From: Panulirus ornatus
Lineage: Eukaryota > Arthropoda > Malacostraca > Decapoda > Palinuridae
DNA: 64,000 bases
Direction of reading: 5' to 3'
Assembly: GCF_036320965.1 (NCBI RefSeq)
Contig: NC_092281.1
Coordinates: 8,456,392 to 8,520,391, forward strand
Shown here one piece after another: positions 11,862-22,583 of the stretch. Within the stretch, counting starts at the first letter, position 1; each line of letters begins with the position of its first letter. A program made the translations under genes and the position numbers. Below the pieces are notes generated by a model. It saw only the letters and a program-made list of their open reading frames with translations, ran no database searches and was not told the DNA's origin.

Positions 11862-12180
11862 ATTTCACCGTTGCCCTCACTGCTCATGGGTATACCAAAG
11901 TCTTTGAGTTTGATGTGGTTTTTCACAGTTTACTTCATTGCTTGTGGGAAGCACTGCTCATGGGTACAGTAGTGTCTTTTGAGTTCGTTGGGAAGCTTCA
12001 CTGTTTCCTTCACTGTTTGTGGGAACACTGGAGTCTTTGAGTTCGATGGGATTTTTCACCGTTTCCTTCACTGTTAGTGGGCCCAGTAGAATCTTCGACT
12101 TCGCTGGGATTTTTCACTGTTTCGTTCACTGTTCGTGGGTTGAGCAGAGTCTCCGACCTCGCTGAGGGTTTTCCACTGTT
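11862..12180 (+). repeat. 58-bp minisatellite, about 5.5 diverged units
   Basis: The unit reads TTCACTGTTTCCTTCACTGT, then T(T/C)(G/C)TGGG, a short variable part, then GTCTT(T/C)GA(G/C)TTCG(A/C)TGGGA. Units start near 11862, 11923, 11997, 12055 and 12112. Each unit itself contains a doubled TTCACTGTT. Reading frames on both strands (66-79 codons) result from the repeat. Confidence 0.88.
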
Positions 12181-12778
12181 TCTGCTGATGCTGTTGCGTT
12201 CCTTAAGCAAAACGTGGATGTCGAATCACAGACCATGGGAAACAATTTCTCTCGGCGGCGTAACTTCTGCTTTGATCTGGATTAGAGCCATATTGACAGA
12301 ATAAGTCAAGAGGTATACATATATTTTTGTCTATATTCGTTTCTATCTTGAAGATTTCTTCAGGTGTAGATAGACGTTAAGGTGGCACAGCTCTGGTGAA
12401 AAGCCACGACAAAGGGTCGATATAAACATGGTTTCTATTCATCCCAGGTCATGTATTACCGTTTGTGAAAAGGTAAATAGGAATAGTTAAACTAGACCTG
12501 TATACATACGTCAGGCGAGATAGGAGTGGAGGGAGGTAAGCCTAAGGAAAGGATTACAACATGGTTAGGAGATTAGAGATAGGGAGGTAGGGTATTACAG
12601 GTCGTATGAACAAGACACGAAGGAGGGTAAGTGAGGAGGTCAAAGGACTGGGCTGCGAAGAGCAGCGAGGGAGGAATCTGGAATCTATAAGCCTCGACTA
12701 TAGGGAAAGGAAGAATGATGGACGAACCCCCCACAAGTCTTCTGTTGCAGGTCGTGGAGAAAACGAGGTGGTGTGTGC

Positions 12779-12780
<2 letters not shown>
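12181..12780. other. Unassigned interval
   Basis: No gene or repeat recognised apart from mild purine bias at 12520-12680. Confidence 0.35.

Positions 12781-12834
<54 letters not shown>
12781..12834 (+). repeat. (GA)n microsatellite
   Basis: About 27 GA units. Confidence 0.97.
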
Positions 12835-12837
<3 letters not shown>

Positions 12838-13394
12838 TGGTTTTCCTTCAGCTTTGGAAAGAGATTTTCAAACACGGAAAACTGATGGGAGAAGCCATGT
12901 CGAAAGACCACGTAGAGAGAGATAAGTCTGGGGTGGAAAGACCATCTGAAGGGCCAGCAGTAAAAATGGATCGTCGAAGAACAAAGGCGAGAAGGAAAAT
13001 GGCATCAAAGAATAGATTTTTCGATGGTGTGCGGAAGGTCGTAATAGGATTTCCTAAGGTCAAAAGATCTACTCCAGATATTCATTAAGGTTTTGGCAAG
13101 GTCGAAAAAGCATTGAAATACGAATGGGAGTTTGCGGCGTATATAAGTTACCTTTAGTCATAGCAGACGACTAAGGGCGCCTAAAACTTAAGTTTCCAAC
13201 TGGCGAAAGAAAATGGACTATCTCAATGTCTACAGCTAGTGGGAGAGGAAGTTCTTACCTCATAGTTTGTACTTGTGAGGGGATAGAGGAGGGAGAGAGC
13301 GATGGTTTGCTTCATGCTATGAACATAGGAGTGAAGGGGTTGTGTCAGTTGTTCAACAGATTACAAGCCAAACGGTCCAAAGAGGCAGTCTCAA
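12835..13394. other. Unassigned interval
   Basis: Open in a forward frame (12837-13088, 83 codons, basic) and in the reverse (12848-13063). I recognise no domain in either. Confidence 0.3.
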
Positions 13395-13640
13395 GGTCCG
13401 CCAGCTGCTGGTGAAGGAAGAGAAACGAATGCCTCATAGCCTACAAGTTGCTGGTGAAGGAAGGGAAAAAAATGCCTCAGTCCACAAGCTGCTGGTGAAG
13501 GAAGAGAAACGAATGCCTCATAGCCTACAAGCTGCTGGTGAAGGAAGGGAAGAGAATACCTCACAGTCCACAAGCTCCTGGTCAAGGAAGGGAAAACAAT
13601 ACTTCACAGTCCACAAGTTGCAGGTCATGCGAGGAAGGTC
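13395..13640 (+). repeat. ~42-bp minisatellite, about 5.5 units
   Basis: Units begin CA(C)AAG(C/T)TGCTGGTGAAGGAA(G) and run through GGAAAANAATGCCTCA(TAG/GTC)C. Lengths alternate between 41 and 43 bp (13401 to 13600). The two lengths pair as a higher-order alternation, CATAGCCTACAAG against CAGTCCACAAG. The 1-2 bp length differences shift the frame between units, which argues against coding. Confidence 0.92.
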
Positions 13641-13779
13641 TTCCTTTCAATGTCAATAATTCACGAGAGATCGAGGAACTCCAGCTAACCCACTGAAGTA
13701 GGGACCTACGTTTCTTAATACTTTACTAGAAGGAATGGGATGAACGCATTGTACATGAAGCCACTCAGACGAGATATAC

Positions 13780-14080
13780 CTCTGGTTAACGCGTGAATAT
13801 CTCTGGCTAACGAGGGTGCGAATACCTCTGGCTAACGAGAACTTGAGTGACTTTTGGATAGTGAAAAGCACAGTACCATTAGTTAACGAGATGATTAATG
13901 GCATACGGTTAACGAAAGAGTGGACACCTTTAGCTGACCAGAGGTATGATGGGTCTGGTTAACGAGTTGGTGTGGCTATCTAGTTAACGAAAGGATCAGT
14001 ACCTCATGCTAACTAGATGGTCAAACAATACCTATGGCGCCAACAAGAAGTCAGCGTTATTGATTAACGAACGGGTCAAC
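13780..14080 (+). repeat. Degenerate 25-bp minisatellite (GGTTAACGAG core)
   Basis: The core (G/C)(T/C)TAACGA recurs at 13787, 13808, 13833, 13884, 13909, 13959, 13984 and 14064, with decayed forms at 13933 and 14008. Almost all spacings are 24-27 bp or twice that. Between cores the text is roughly AATACCTCTGG or GGATCAGTACCTCATG. Confidence 0.8.
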
Positions 14081-14579
14081 GCCAGTAATACTTCCTCGAT
14101 GTTCCTGCGGATGATGGCAAATGTGTATTATTCAGATGTTAATGTTCAGTTCCACATCTCTCTCTTACCGGTCAGCTGGAATCGAACGCCACTTGACTCT
14201 TTGGTAAAAGCACACACAAAGAGGATTTCCCCAAGATTATATTGTTCAGGCTGAAGGAAAAAAGCTGGCTCGACCTTTGACCTTTTTTTTTTTTTTCTTT
14301 TTGCCATAGGATCTTAAAAAAAAAGGACAGTCGCATACTATTTGCTTGTACTGGAATTTAGGTGATACACACACGAAGGATATTTGAATTCAGGTAATAC
14401 ACAGTCGAAAAACATTTATCTATTTATATATGGCTTCGACTGGTGTGGTCCTCTCTTCACATGGCTTTCCCATCATTCTGATACCGATACCAGAAGAATT
14501 AAAAATGAATTTGGTTTTCTGTACATGGAAAAGGAGATTACCCATCATATATGCTCAGGCAGGATATATATCATGCATT
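14081..14579. other. Unassigned interval
   Basis: A T run lies at 14281-14298. GGTGATACACAC and GGTAATACACAG near 14361 and 14393 form a weak 32-bp pair. Reverse of 14176-14190 is a GTTCGATTCC B-box-like string without a good partner A box. Confidence 0.35.
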
Positions 14580-14780
14580 TTATGCATGTAGCATGTTGAA
14601 TCCTACCCTTTCTGTGCATGTAGAAGGATAATACTATCCTACCAATGCATTTAGAGGGATATATCCTACGCTATCCATGCACGGAGAAGGGCATATCATA
14701 TCCTATCTATGCATGATGAAGGAGGGATGTATCCCACCTTGCCTGTATATGAGAAGAACCCTACACTTGTAGGAATCATC
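14580..14780 (+). repeat. ~32-bp minisatellite, six units
   Basis: TGCAT(G/T)TAG(A)AGG(G)ATA...ATCCTAC recurs at 14584, 14615, 14646, 14678, 14710 and 14743, with spacings of 31-33 bp. Confidence 0.85.
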
Positions 14781-15128
14781 CCCAAAAAACTAGGAATCCT
14801 TAAACATGCAGTCAGCCCACCAACCATGATCCAACGTAGTCGAACTCACTCAATTCTAATTTCAGAGGAGACGAGCAAGTCCTCACCCTTGCACCAGCTA
14901 TTGCCAAGTTTCTCCATCTGATACAAATCTTTCCTCAACCCTGACCTCTTCACTCCTTCAGGCGCCAACCCTCCTCTCGTCCATCAAGATCAACTTCCTC
15001 AGTTACAAGTCATTTCCCACTCTCTCACCACACAAACTTGGATAGGTCTTCCATAAAGTTAACTTCACACTGTTAAACCTCTCCTCTCCCATGTATCTGT
15101 GTTTATCAACTACACACACACGCACACA

Positions 15129-15131
<3 letters not shown>
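14781..15131. other. Unassigned interval
   Basis: C-rich pyrimidine-biased stretch (14800-15110) ending in a short CA run. No gene seen. Confidence 0.35.

Positions 15132-15201
<70 letters not shown>
15132..15201. repeat. (TA)n microsatellite
   Basis: About 35 TA units. Confidence 0.97.
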
Positions 15202-15203
<2 letters not shown>

Positions 15204-16180
15204 GAAGATGGATGAGTAATTTGTCCACGCGTCACAAAAAAAACCTCCGCACAAAGCTGCTTTTGAACATGATCACAACGCTCATTTGAAATCGGATCTC
15301 AATTCCCGGCATGGCATCATTATCATCATCATCATCCCTGGCCGGTAATACAAACGCCGAAGGAAGATGAGACACCAAAGAGGAGGAGATGGCGGAAGTC
15401 ACCATGGCAACAGGACCAAACCTGGAGCCTCTTCGTCATGCCTACTCCTTACTGATAATCATACATAATCGCCTCTGCTCACTACTACTACTGCCGCTGC
15501 TCGCTGTCTGGTAGCAGGCACACACCTTGGTGTGAGAAGCACTGCTGGTGGAGACATCTGTGGCAGAGGGTAACCTATAGGGAACCAACGATTATAGGAA
15601 GCGGATATGTGAAGATGTGAATGGATACGAGACTGGGGCAGATACATAGAATGTAGAAGTGAATATCGAGACGTGAGGAAGGAAGAAAGTGGGAAAGGGA
15701 CTGGCATGTGTGTGTGAGGGGGAAGTTCCAAGTCGAACCAGAGGAAATCTGAAGGAAATGTAATGTGAAAGGCAAGGAGGAGTCGAGTTCAAAGTGGCTT
15801 TATTTTACCGAACAGAGACACGCTGATACTGCGATATACAAAAGCATTTTCTATACGTGTTTTAAAGACAGGCGTCAGGCTTTACCCAGTTTGCTCTTCC
15901 GTTCAGTTTTAGACACGTCTCTGAGGGTGCGTGGGAAGGTTGGGAGAGGGAGGGAGAAATTGTATGGGAAGAGCATTATTTCAGAGAACTTTTATGCCTC
16001 TGCTAGAGAGAGAGAGAACTTTCACACCTTTGAACTATAATCAATTTCATTTTCCTCTTCAGAATTCATTATATAAACCAATCAATCATCATGATAGATA
16101 AATGTCATTTATTTCACTGTTGAGTAAGATGTTTTTTTTTGTTACTGAGGAACAATGGGATTTACCGGCAGGACGGAGTT
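15202..16180. other. Unassigned interval
   Basis: A (CAT)n tract lies at 15318-15336. Reading frames of 66-91 codons lack recognisable domains. Confidence 0.35.
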
Positions 16181-16189
16181 TAAATTGCT

Positions 16190-16300
16190 CTGAGACATCT
16201 GGGCCTGAACATGCAGGAGGGTGCGAGACGTGCTTGAGACAGAATGAATTGGGGCAACGTGGTATACATGGGGCGACGTGTTGTCAGCGAACTGAACTAA
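16190..16300 (+). mobile_element. Old fragment of a LINE C-terminal tail
   Basis: The text CCTGAACATGCAGGAGGGTG, a CGTGC block and a GGTATAC block matches the LINE tails at 32310-32420 (forward) and 56590-56710 (reverse). In the element's frame it reads LNMQEG...NVVYMGRR(V)VSELN then a stop, the same C-terminus as the other copies (NIQEGERRAR...VVYRGRRAV). It is only about 110 bp, substituted and without its 3' tail. Confidence 0.7.
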
Positions 16301-16437
16301 CGTTTACCATCGGTAGAATGATGGAATCTGGAGAGAGTTGGGGACCATATATGCGTGTGCGCGCGCGTATGGGCGCGCATGAGCGTACTCACAGGCTGTA
16401 AATTTCTTATTCACGCCAACTGTTGGGCAAGGATTTA

Positions 16438-16712
16438 AGTAGATAGATAAATGGACAAAGGTAGACTGACAAGTGGACAGATAGACAGACAGATAGGTAT
16501 GTAGATGGATAGATAGATGAAGACAGGTAAAAAGGCTGACAGACATGTAGATAGAGATAGACATAAAAATAGAAAGACTGGAAGACAGATGAAGGATAAA
16601 CACAGACAGACAGAAAGGTAGGCAAACGGGTACACATAAAAAGAGACAGACAGTTACATAAACGAGAGCGATGGACGCGAAGACAGATGGACACACAGAC
16701 AGACATGTAGAA
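16438..16712 (+). repeat. Degenerate GATA/GACA tetranucleotide field
   Basis: Dispersed GATAGATA, GACAGACA and GATGGATA words over about 270 bp, with no long pure tract. It opens long Cys/Leu/Ser/Tyr-rich reverse frames (66-162 codons) that I reject as genes. Confidence 0.85.
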
Positions 16713-16990
16713 ACAACCATAAAGAACAACAAGAAAAACAACACCTTGTGCAACATCATCCATGCAAAACACATCCACTAGGATGAGTGTTGCCAGGGCA
16801 GCAACATCTAATATATAGGCAATTTTGAATTGGTAAATTACCAGCCCTAAAAAAAAAAAAAAGGAAGGGGGTGGGGGATGAAAGGGGTACCCCACTTAAA
16901 AACGAAAACGTAGTCTGGGTGGGGGGTGCCCGGCATCAAAGCCTTCGGCTAATTTCTAAATTACACACTACGTTTTTTACATCATCCTAG
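16713..16990. other. Unassigned interval
   Basis: Contains an A run at 16849-16862 followed by a G-rich patch (16865-16880). No gene seen. Confidence 0.35.
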
Positions 16991-16994
16991 GTCA

Positions 16995-17440
16995 AGGAGG
17001 GACCCGTTCCCTTTTTACGCCAAGAAGCACGCTATAGTCGGGTCAGAATAAGACTATGAAGTCCAGAGCAAGAGTTCGTTTTTCCACTATGACTTGTCTG
17101 CACTTTCGCCCTTATTGGCATCTGCTTCTTATCTTCGTCTAAGGGGAGTTCAGATCCCATTTTAACCCTGGAATCACGCCATATTTGGATCACGACTATA
17201 AAACCCTCAAGGAAAGATTATTTTCCGATTATACCGTGCCGGTGTTTTCGCCCTTATCGCTCCCTGTGTTTATCATGTTCCTTCAAGAAGGGATCACCTT
17301 CCTCTTTTTGATGCCAGGAAGCACGTCATATCTGGATCAGAAAAAGGCTATGCAACCCTCATTAAGAGTTCATTTTGCACGTCAACCACGTACGAGTCTC
17401 CGTCTTTGTTGTCTTCTCGGGGTTCATGTTTAACTTTTGG
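16995..17440 (+). repeat. 144-bp satellite, three tandem units
   Basis: Unit starts lie near 16997, 17143 and 17286. Each carries (G/A)GGGA or GTTCAGATCCCATTTT, then CCA(A/G)GAAGCACG(C/T)(T/C)AT, GTCGG(G)TCAGAATAAGACTATG or GGATCA..AAA..GCTATG, TAAGAGTTC(G/A)TTTT and CGCCCTTAT. Because 144 is 48 codons, one forward frame runs through units 2 and 3 (17185-17433). Unit 1 has stops in that phase, so I do not call a gene. Confidence 0.85.
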
Positions 17441-17742
17441 CAGTGAGGAGTTTCCACCTTCAGAGCCATGTCAGAAGGGTTCCTCGTATTGATAGGAGAC
17501 GGACGGCCGTGCAGGCCCATTGGAATGGTTGGAACATGGACTTCGATAATGGTGATCGAAAGAGAAAGGTAATGGGAGTGGCAAAGGTAGGTCGACTCTC
17601 TGTATAAGGTTGGTCAACACACTCCACAGACGTCATTTAAATATACACGCGAAGAATCTCGACATTGGAAAGAAGAAAAAAATTGGAGCTACAATTGGCA
17701 CGTAACACTGCTGAAAATAGCAAAAGAAACCCTAAATAATTC
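17441..17742. other. Unassigned interval
   Basis: No feature recognised. It may be the decayed upstream part of the LINE relic that follows. Confidence 0.3.
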
Positions 17743-18130
17743 CACAGTTATGTTAGAAGCAAGAGAGTCATTATCCAGTCAAAAGGTCCATTAATTTGCA
17801 AAGACCATGACTGGTTTGATTTCGTTCAAAACATGAAACCACGCAAACGATCTCATTGATTTTCTTTATCCCTTATTTACCACTGAAGAGACACGGACAC
17901 CTCATGCTTCAGATACAGTCCCATTGCTAGCAGAGGAGAACATTCTAAAACACATCGACATACACGTTCAAGACATACTGCTATCAGTTTCAGTTGGAAT
18001 TGAAGTAAACAAAAGTGTACGTCCTGATACGTTTTATCTGAGAACAATTATTGAAGCTACGAGTGAAGTAGTTGAGCCCTTATCTACTCAATTAGTCACT
18101 TCTTTTTTCCACCGTCCCAAGCGATGTGCC
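17743..18130 (+). pseudogene. LINE reverse-transcriptase relic (CR1/Jockey-like), N-terminal part
   Basis: A decayed non-LTR retrotransposon open reading frame. Forward frame from 17743 reads HSYVRSKRVIIQ...KGPL, matching the 'F.SYVRSKRK....VGPL' segment that precedes the reverse transcriptase in CR1/Jockey-type LINEs. After a frameshift near 17810 the next frame reads NHANDLIDFLYPLFTTEET (FTTEET at 17876-17893), the usual 'A..LN.FF.SVFT.E' block. It then gives EVNKSVRPD (18002-18028, normally K(S/A)PGPD) and IIEATSEVVEPLSTQL (18047-18091, normally 'LKE.A.ELA.PLS.LF'). One in-frame stop lies near 17836, and the central glycine and proline of PGPD are lost. Similarity fades after about 18110, where the FKKG block should follow. 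The frame from 17924 to 18295 is therefore mostly a transposon remnant and not a host gene. Confidence 0.8.
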
Positions 18131-18615
18131 ACGAATACTTTGTTATGTCTGATTACATCACAAACCAAAAGGTTCTACCACGAATACACGCCTTTTGCCA
18201 TTACTCTCTCGCAAGTCGATGTATTAGGAACCTGTCGTCTGCTGAGCGGGTGGTCAGTCGGGGCAGCCGAGGCCGAGGTTTCGCCTTTTAAGTGATTTAT
18301 CAAAACCGGAGAAACAAATGAAAAATATTTTGTATACGTAAGATGAAGCAGGGATGGGTGGTATCAAGAAGTACGCAAACAAGAGTTAGAATTATGTATC
18401 AGAGAATACTACTATATCGACGAAATGCTTTTATATTACTTGTATACTCCTTAGAGCAGTTATACAAGTATACCGGTATCTGTCATCAGGTAATCCATTT
18501 TCCATTCCATACGATGAAATCAGGTACATAGTCATGAATGTCCCACACACACACATCCTCAACCATGACCAGTGTTTCAGAGAGACATACCCATCCCATC
18601 ACCAAAATGTTCTCG
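18131..18615. other. Unassigned interval downstream of the LINE relic
   Basis: May include more of the decayed LINE (18130-18295 stays open in one forward frame), but I cannot match it to reverse-transcriptase blocks. A short (CA)n lies at 18544-18555. Confidence 0.35.
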
Positions 18616-18684
18616 GGAAATGTATAATGGTTAATATAGGAAATGCATAATAGTTAATATAGGAAATGTATAATGGTTAATACA
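18616..18684 (+). repeat. 23-bp tandem repeat, three units
   Basis: GGAAATG(T/C)ATAAT(G/A)GTTAATA, then TA or CA, starts at 18616, 18639 and 18662. Confidence 0.95.
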
Positions 18685-18934
18685 TATAGATGCTTAAAAA
18701 GCTTCTGATAAGTTATTGTTAAGGATTACACGAGTCAAATGCAGTAACCACAAAAACCAATATATAAACACTATAAACGCAGATAATTTACCGTACATCG
18801 CAGCTCTTGTTTGTCAGCCGACTTTAATAAGAATAGCAAAAAAGTGATAAACCGATTCATAGAAATTAGGCAAAATAATTTCCTATACATCTACAGAGGA
18901 ACCTCAGAGTATATTTTATCAAAAGCTTGGAAGA

Positions 18935-19010
18935 CGAACCATGATTCGAACACACGCTCACCTGTTAACCTGTGTAGTCCGAACGCCGAGACTAGTGTAA
19001 GTCACACACA
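18935..19010 (-). mobile_element. Possible tRNA-derived SINE relic
   Basis: On the reverse strand GTGTTCGAATCATGG (18945-18959) fits a tRNA-type B box (GGTTCRANTCC), with a weak A-box candidate (TCTCGGCGTTCGGAC) about 35 nt upstream. No aminoacyl-stem pairing is evident, so it is not called as a tRNA gene. Confidence 0.3.
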
Positions 19011-19386
19011 GATCATGTCATCCAAAAACATGAGCTAATTACCAGTGTGTTGCTGACGAGGCATTATTGCCTGCTTCATCTGATCCCTTCCAGGTAGAGG
19101 GCAGTATTTCTTGTTAATTAGCGACGTTACGAGTCTCCAAGTCCCGGTACCTCAGTCAACTTTATAATGATTGGATTAAGGAGGAGCACACACAGCCATC
19201 ACCTCTGTTCAGGTAAGATTTAACGGTAGAAGAGGCCTTCTCCCGCCCGCCTCCAGTCTAAGGGGTAAAAGGGGTACCAGGTGTGTCTATCCTTGGTAAT
19301 TGTATTAGTGACGACCCCATATGTTGATGCTGGGATAATTGGTTACTGCTGAGGTGAAGACATATCCTAATTGTTACTGAGTTAGG
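19011..19386. other. Unassigned interval
   Basis: No gene or repeat recognised. Confidence 0.35.
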
Positions 19387-19417
19387 CTCTCTCTCTCTCT
19401 CTCCCTCCCTCTCTTCC

Positions 19418-19476
<59 letters not shown>
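19387..19476. repeat. (CT)n followed by (TA)n microsatellite
   Basis: CT run with CCCT interruptions (19387-19415), then about 29 TA units (19419-19476). Confidence 0.96.
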
Positions 19477-19481
<5 letters not shown>

Positions 19482-20924
19482 GATGGACTTCTTTGAAACG
19501 AGTAATTCTCGTGAACTGACAATGTTATAGCTTTGCTGAAGTGACTTTTCACTTGCGGTGTCATATCAAGCATGCAGATACGCGCTCACACACACACACA
19601 CGTGAGAAACTTAGAGGTTTATAATTCAAAGTTAGAGTCAATATAGAATGAATATTGTTTAAAAATAGGAAAAGAAGTTCTTTATCATTTTATACTCATA
19701 CTAGAAGCCATTGGTCAATCAATTACCAAAAAAAAAGTGACAAAGTATCTGTGACACAAGCTTCATATTTTCTTTTTTTTGGGGGGGGGGAGGAGTCCTC
19801 TATATTTATCAATGAAGACAACTCCTGCCTAAAATCTACTTCTGTTGCTGGGAGAGGAAGACACACCGACATACAAGGGTATATCATCAGTACTAACTTG
19901 AATGAAAGTCAGTAAAACGGTAGACCCAGGTAGTGAAAGATGCGAAAGACAAGATGTTTAAGTTCTTGATTTGTACTCCTCAATAAGTCACTTGCTATGG
20001 GGAAAGTTCTAGAAGGTTGGGAGTTGCCAATGTAGCATCATTATTAGAAAAAAATTGTTGGTCAACTTAAGAGACCATCATTCGAGACAACATTGTAAAT
20101 GACTTAGAGGATAGAAGCTTGATTGCTCTTATTTACATTTACTCTAAACTTTCTCTTTTAACACACTTTCTCCTTTCACGCACTTCCTTAAATCGTCTGC
20201 ATGCCTTTCTACCATTATAACACTGTACTTTAAGTTTCTGGGCTCTTGTACTCATAACCTCTACCAAAGGACTTTATACAATTATTTTCATTCCTAGAAA
20301 GTTCACACTGTCGAAGTGATACGTAATAGTTTTCCGTATCACCCCAACTGTCTACTTCCCATTCAACTTTAACCCTCATTTTCTCCAGCTTTTCTCTTTG
20401 TCTATCAGGCTGCTTACGTCCTCAAGCAAACGTCTTGTTTCCTCCTCAACCAAACGTCTCGTCCTCTCCCTCACCTTGGACTGTTCTGTCCTGTTCCCGG
20501 GCAAGACCTACGTACGTCTGTATCCCAGACGGACTTCGAACCGCCCCAGTATGACTTTAAAGGCTTATGTATTCGTTGACCCGAGATAAACAGATCTCAC
20601 GCACCAGCGCACATTGCACCTTACCACATATGCATACGGACACGTCTCCGGCCCAGTCGCCTCCACACATTGTCACTGCTACATCCGTATCCGTTCCAGT
20701 CCGTATATGATGCCTTCTCGATCACTGGTCACTGTTCTTATGCGTAAAGAGGTCTGTTCCAAAGCTCCCCTTTTTTTTTTTTTTCTTTGTTTCTTTGCCT
20801 TAGCACGAAGTAGGATTAGAGACGATCGAGACCCCAGTTGCAACAGATTTGTACTTCATAAAAAAGAAAAAACGCTCCTCAATTTCTTAATCTTTAAAAA
20901 GTTAGGGATATGTCCGAGTTAAGT
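19477..20924. other. Unassigned interval
   Basis: Includes a (CA) run at 19589-19600, an abutting T/G homopolymer pair (19773-19790), a tandem pair CTCAA(G/C)CAAACGTCT at 20420-20455, and a T run at 20769-20784. Frames up to 102 codons show no domain. Confidence 0.35.
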
Positions 20925-21240
20925 TCATGAGCAAGTTGGTGGTACAAACAACCTTAGGAAACTTGGAAGTTGGGAACAAGAACACGTTAGTTATATGGAC
21001 AAGTTTAGGGTAAACATGAGTCAAGTACAAGGGCAAGTCAAGGTTAAGGACACGTTAAGGATATGGACAAGTTTAGAATATAGAGAAGTTAAATGGATAA
21101 GTACAAGTTAGAATAACTGACTAATAAAGTTACACGGACAAGTCTGGGATATGGGCCAGTCAAGGATAAAGACAAGTTGGGAATACGGACAAGTTTACGA
21201 TACAATCAAGTTATGGACGAGCAATACGGACAAGTCTTCT
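20925..21240 (+). repeat. 17-bp minisatellite (GGACAAGTTNAGGATAT)
   Basis: GGACAAGTTTAG-like words recur at 20997, 21031 (GGGCAAGTC), 21048, 21065, 21082, 21136, 21153, 21170, 21187 and 21228. Spacings are 17 bp or about twice that. The upstream part (20925-20996) is more decayed. It contains frequent stops, so it is non-coding. Confidence 0.85.
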
Positions 21241-22354
21241 GTGCGACTACAGTAGCCTGATTTCATGAAACACTGGTGGAATGAAGTTTCAAAATAACAG
21301 AACAAAACGAAGTAAATCTGTGAAACAAATGAGGAGGAGATACTGCTTCAAGCTAAGAAATATATATCAGAACCTCCGCCTCGCAACGTACATAGGATCA
21401 AGACCTCCAGATAAGGGTTTAAGAGTCTTAGTGTTGGAGCGTTTTGGAAATTGAAAATTCAATCATGTAGTTATGTTTCGTGAGGAAAACCACGGCATTT
21501 TGCAATCTGCATGCATTTCATACCACGAGTAGGTTAAAAAAAAATACATGAAGCATTTTTTAACTGACATTGACAGGAACTTCATTTTTCAACGCCAGAG
21601 ATTTACCATAGTAAATAACAAGGCCCTTTTTTCGCAGTTCACGATTCTTTTTTTTCCTCCCCTGTGTAAATCATTCTGATAAGATGATACCTCATTTTTA
21701 GAGACAGTGCAAACACCCCAAACAGTATATTAGTGTCAAAGCCCACGCCACACACTCTCATGTCAACAGACATTAATAATGCTGTGTGTTCTTAGCAGCT
21801 GCGCCATTGAAGGGAGACGTACGACTGTATGCTGTTCTCGAGGTCGGCTTTCTTCCTCCCTCTCTCCCTCTCCGTCAGCGAGATCGAACGACTATGAATA
21901 GTTCAACGAGGTATGCAATAACCAGTGTTTTATAAAGTGTGAGGCTGGGACGACTATGCTGTCAATGAAAACAGAGGTTCGGAATCAATTTCAGGCCAAT
22001 GTAAAATGTATATGGATTTCAAATCTATATGAATATTTCTGATCTTTCATATCAAAACGAAATAGGCAGCAAATGGCGTTTGACTTTTATAAAGATATGT
22101 TACACATTCTACAAAGACAGACTCATACGAGTCATTGAAGGAAGTGGCTGTGTTACCGGACTCCAGTTTGTACGTAGCTGCACCTCGACAAGGAGGTCAC
22201 CTACGACAAGGTCATATAGCCTCGTCGATGGATGGGAGTGTAGTCATGTCAATGACCCCCCACTCGCCCCACAGGTGTGCATCTTTTTCCTATTCTTGAG
22301 TGGCAGCATCAATAATGCAGAAGCCATATAATAAAGGGTTCTGGGTATACATTA
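21241..22354. other. Unassigned interval
   Basis: A frame at 22029-22331 (100 codons) has no recognised domain. Short A and T homopolymers occur at 21537-21544 and 21649-21656. Confidence 0.35.
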
Positions 22355-22583
22355 TACCCTCCTGCCATTCTCACCTTATTGAGGTACCATCGGTAACAGA
22401 CGACAGAGCCTTCGAGGAGAGATCCTCATTCCTTCCCTTATGTCTACTTCAGGATGCAGTTAACACTCAAGGGGTAGGATTATCCAGCCGTCTTGCACTC
22501 GCCCATCCCTCTTCCGTCTCTCTTTGCCTCACGCAGGAGATACATGGGTGGTATTCTTTCCTCCCAGTCCCCCAGTGATAGAA
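22355..22583 (-). mobile_element. Strongly diverged copy of the ~235-bp SINE
   Basis: In the orientation of 43930-44170 it keeps the block order: GAGGTACCATCGGTAACAGA (for GAGGTAGCATTAAGAACAGA), CCTTCGAGGAGAGATCCTCA (for CCTTTGAGGGAATATCCTCA), TTATCCAGCCG (for TTTCCAGCCCC), then CACGCAGGAGATACATGGGT, GGTATTCTTTCCTCCC and CCCCAGTGATA (for TCCCCAGGGATAAT). The order match persuades me despite many substitutions. A 35-bp minisatellite begins directly at its head end. Confidence 0.65.

Noticed and set aside
14170..14195. tRNA B-box-like string on the reverse strand
   Set aside because: No acceptable A box or stem pairing at tRNA distance.
16304..16895. Reverse frames of 156 and 162 codons rich in Cys, Leu, Ser and Tyr with a membrane-protein look
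   Set aside because: They translate the degenerate GATA/GACA field and have no recognisable domain.
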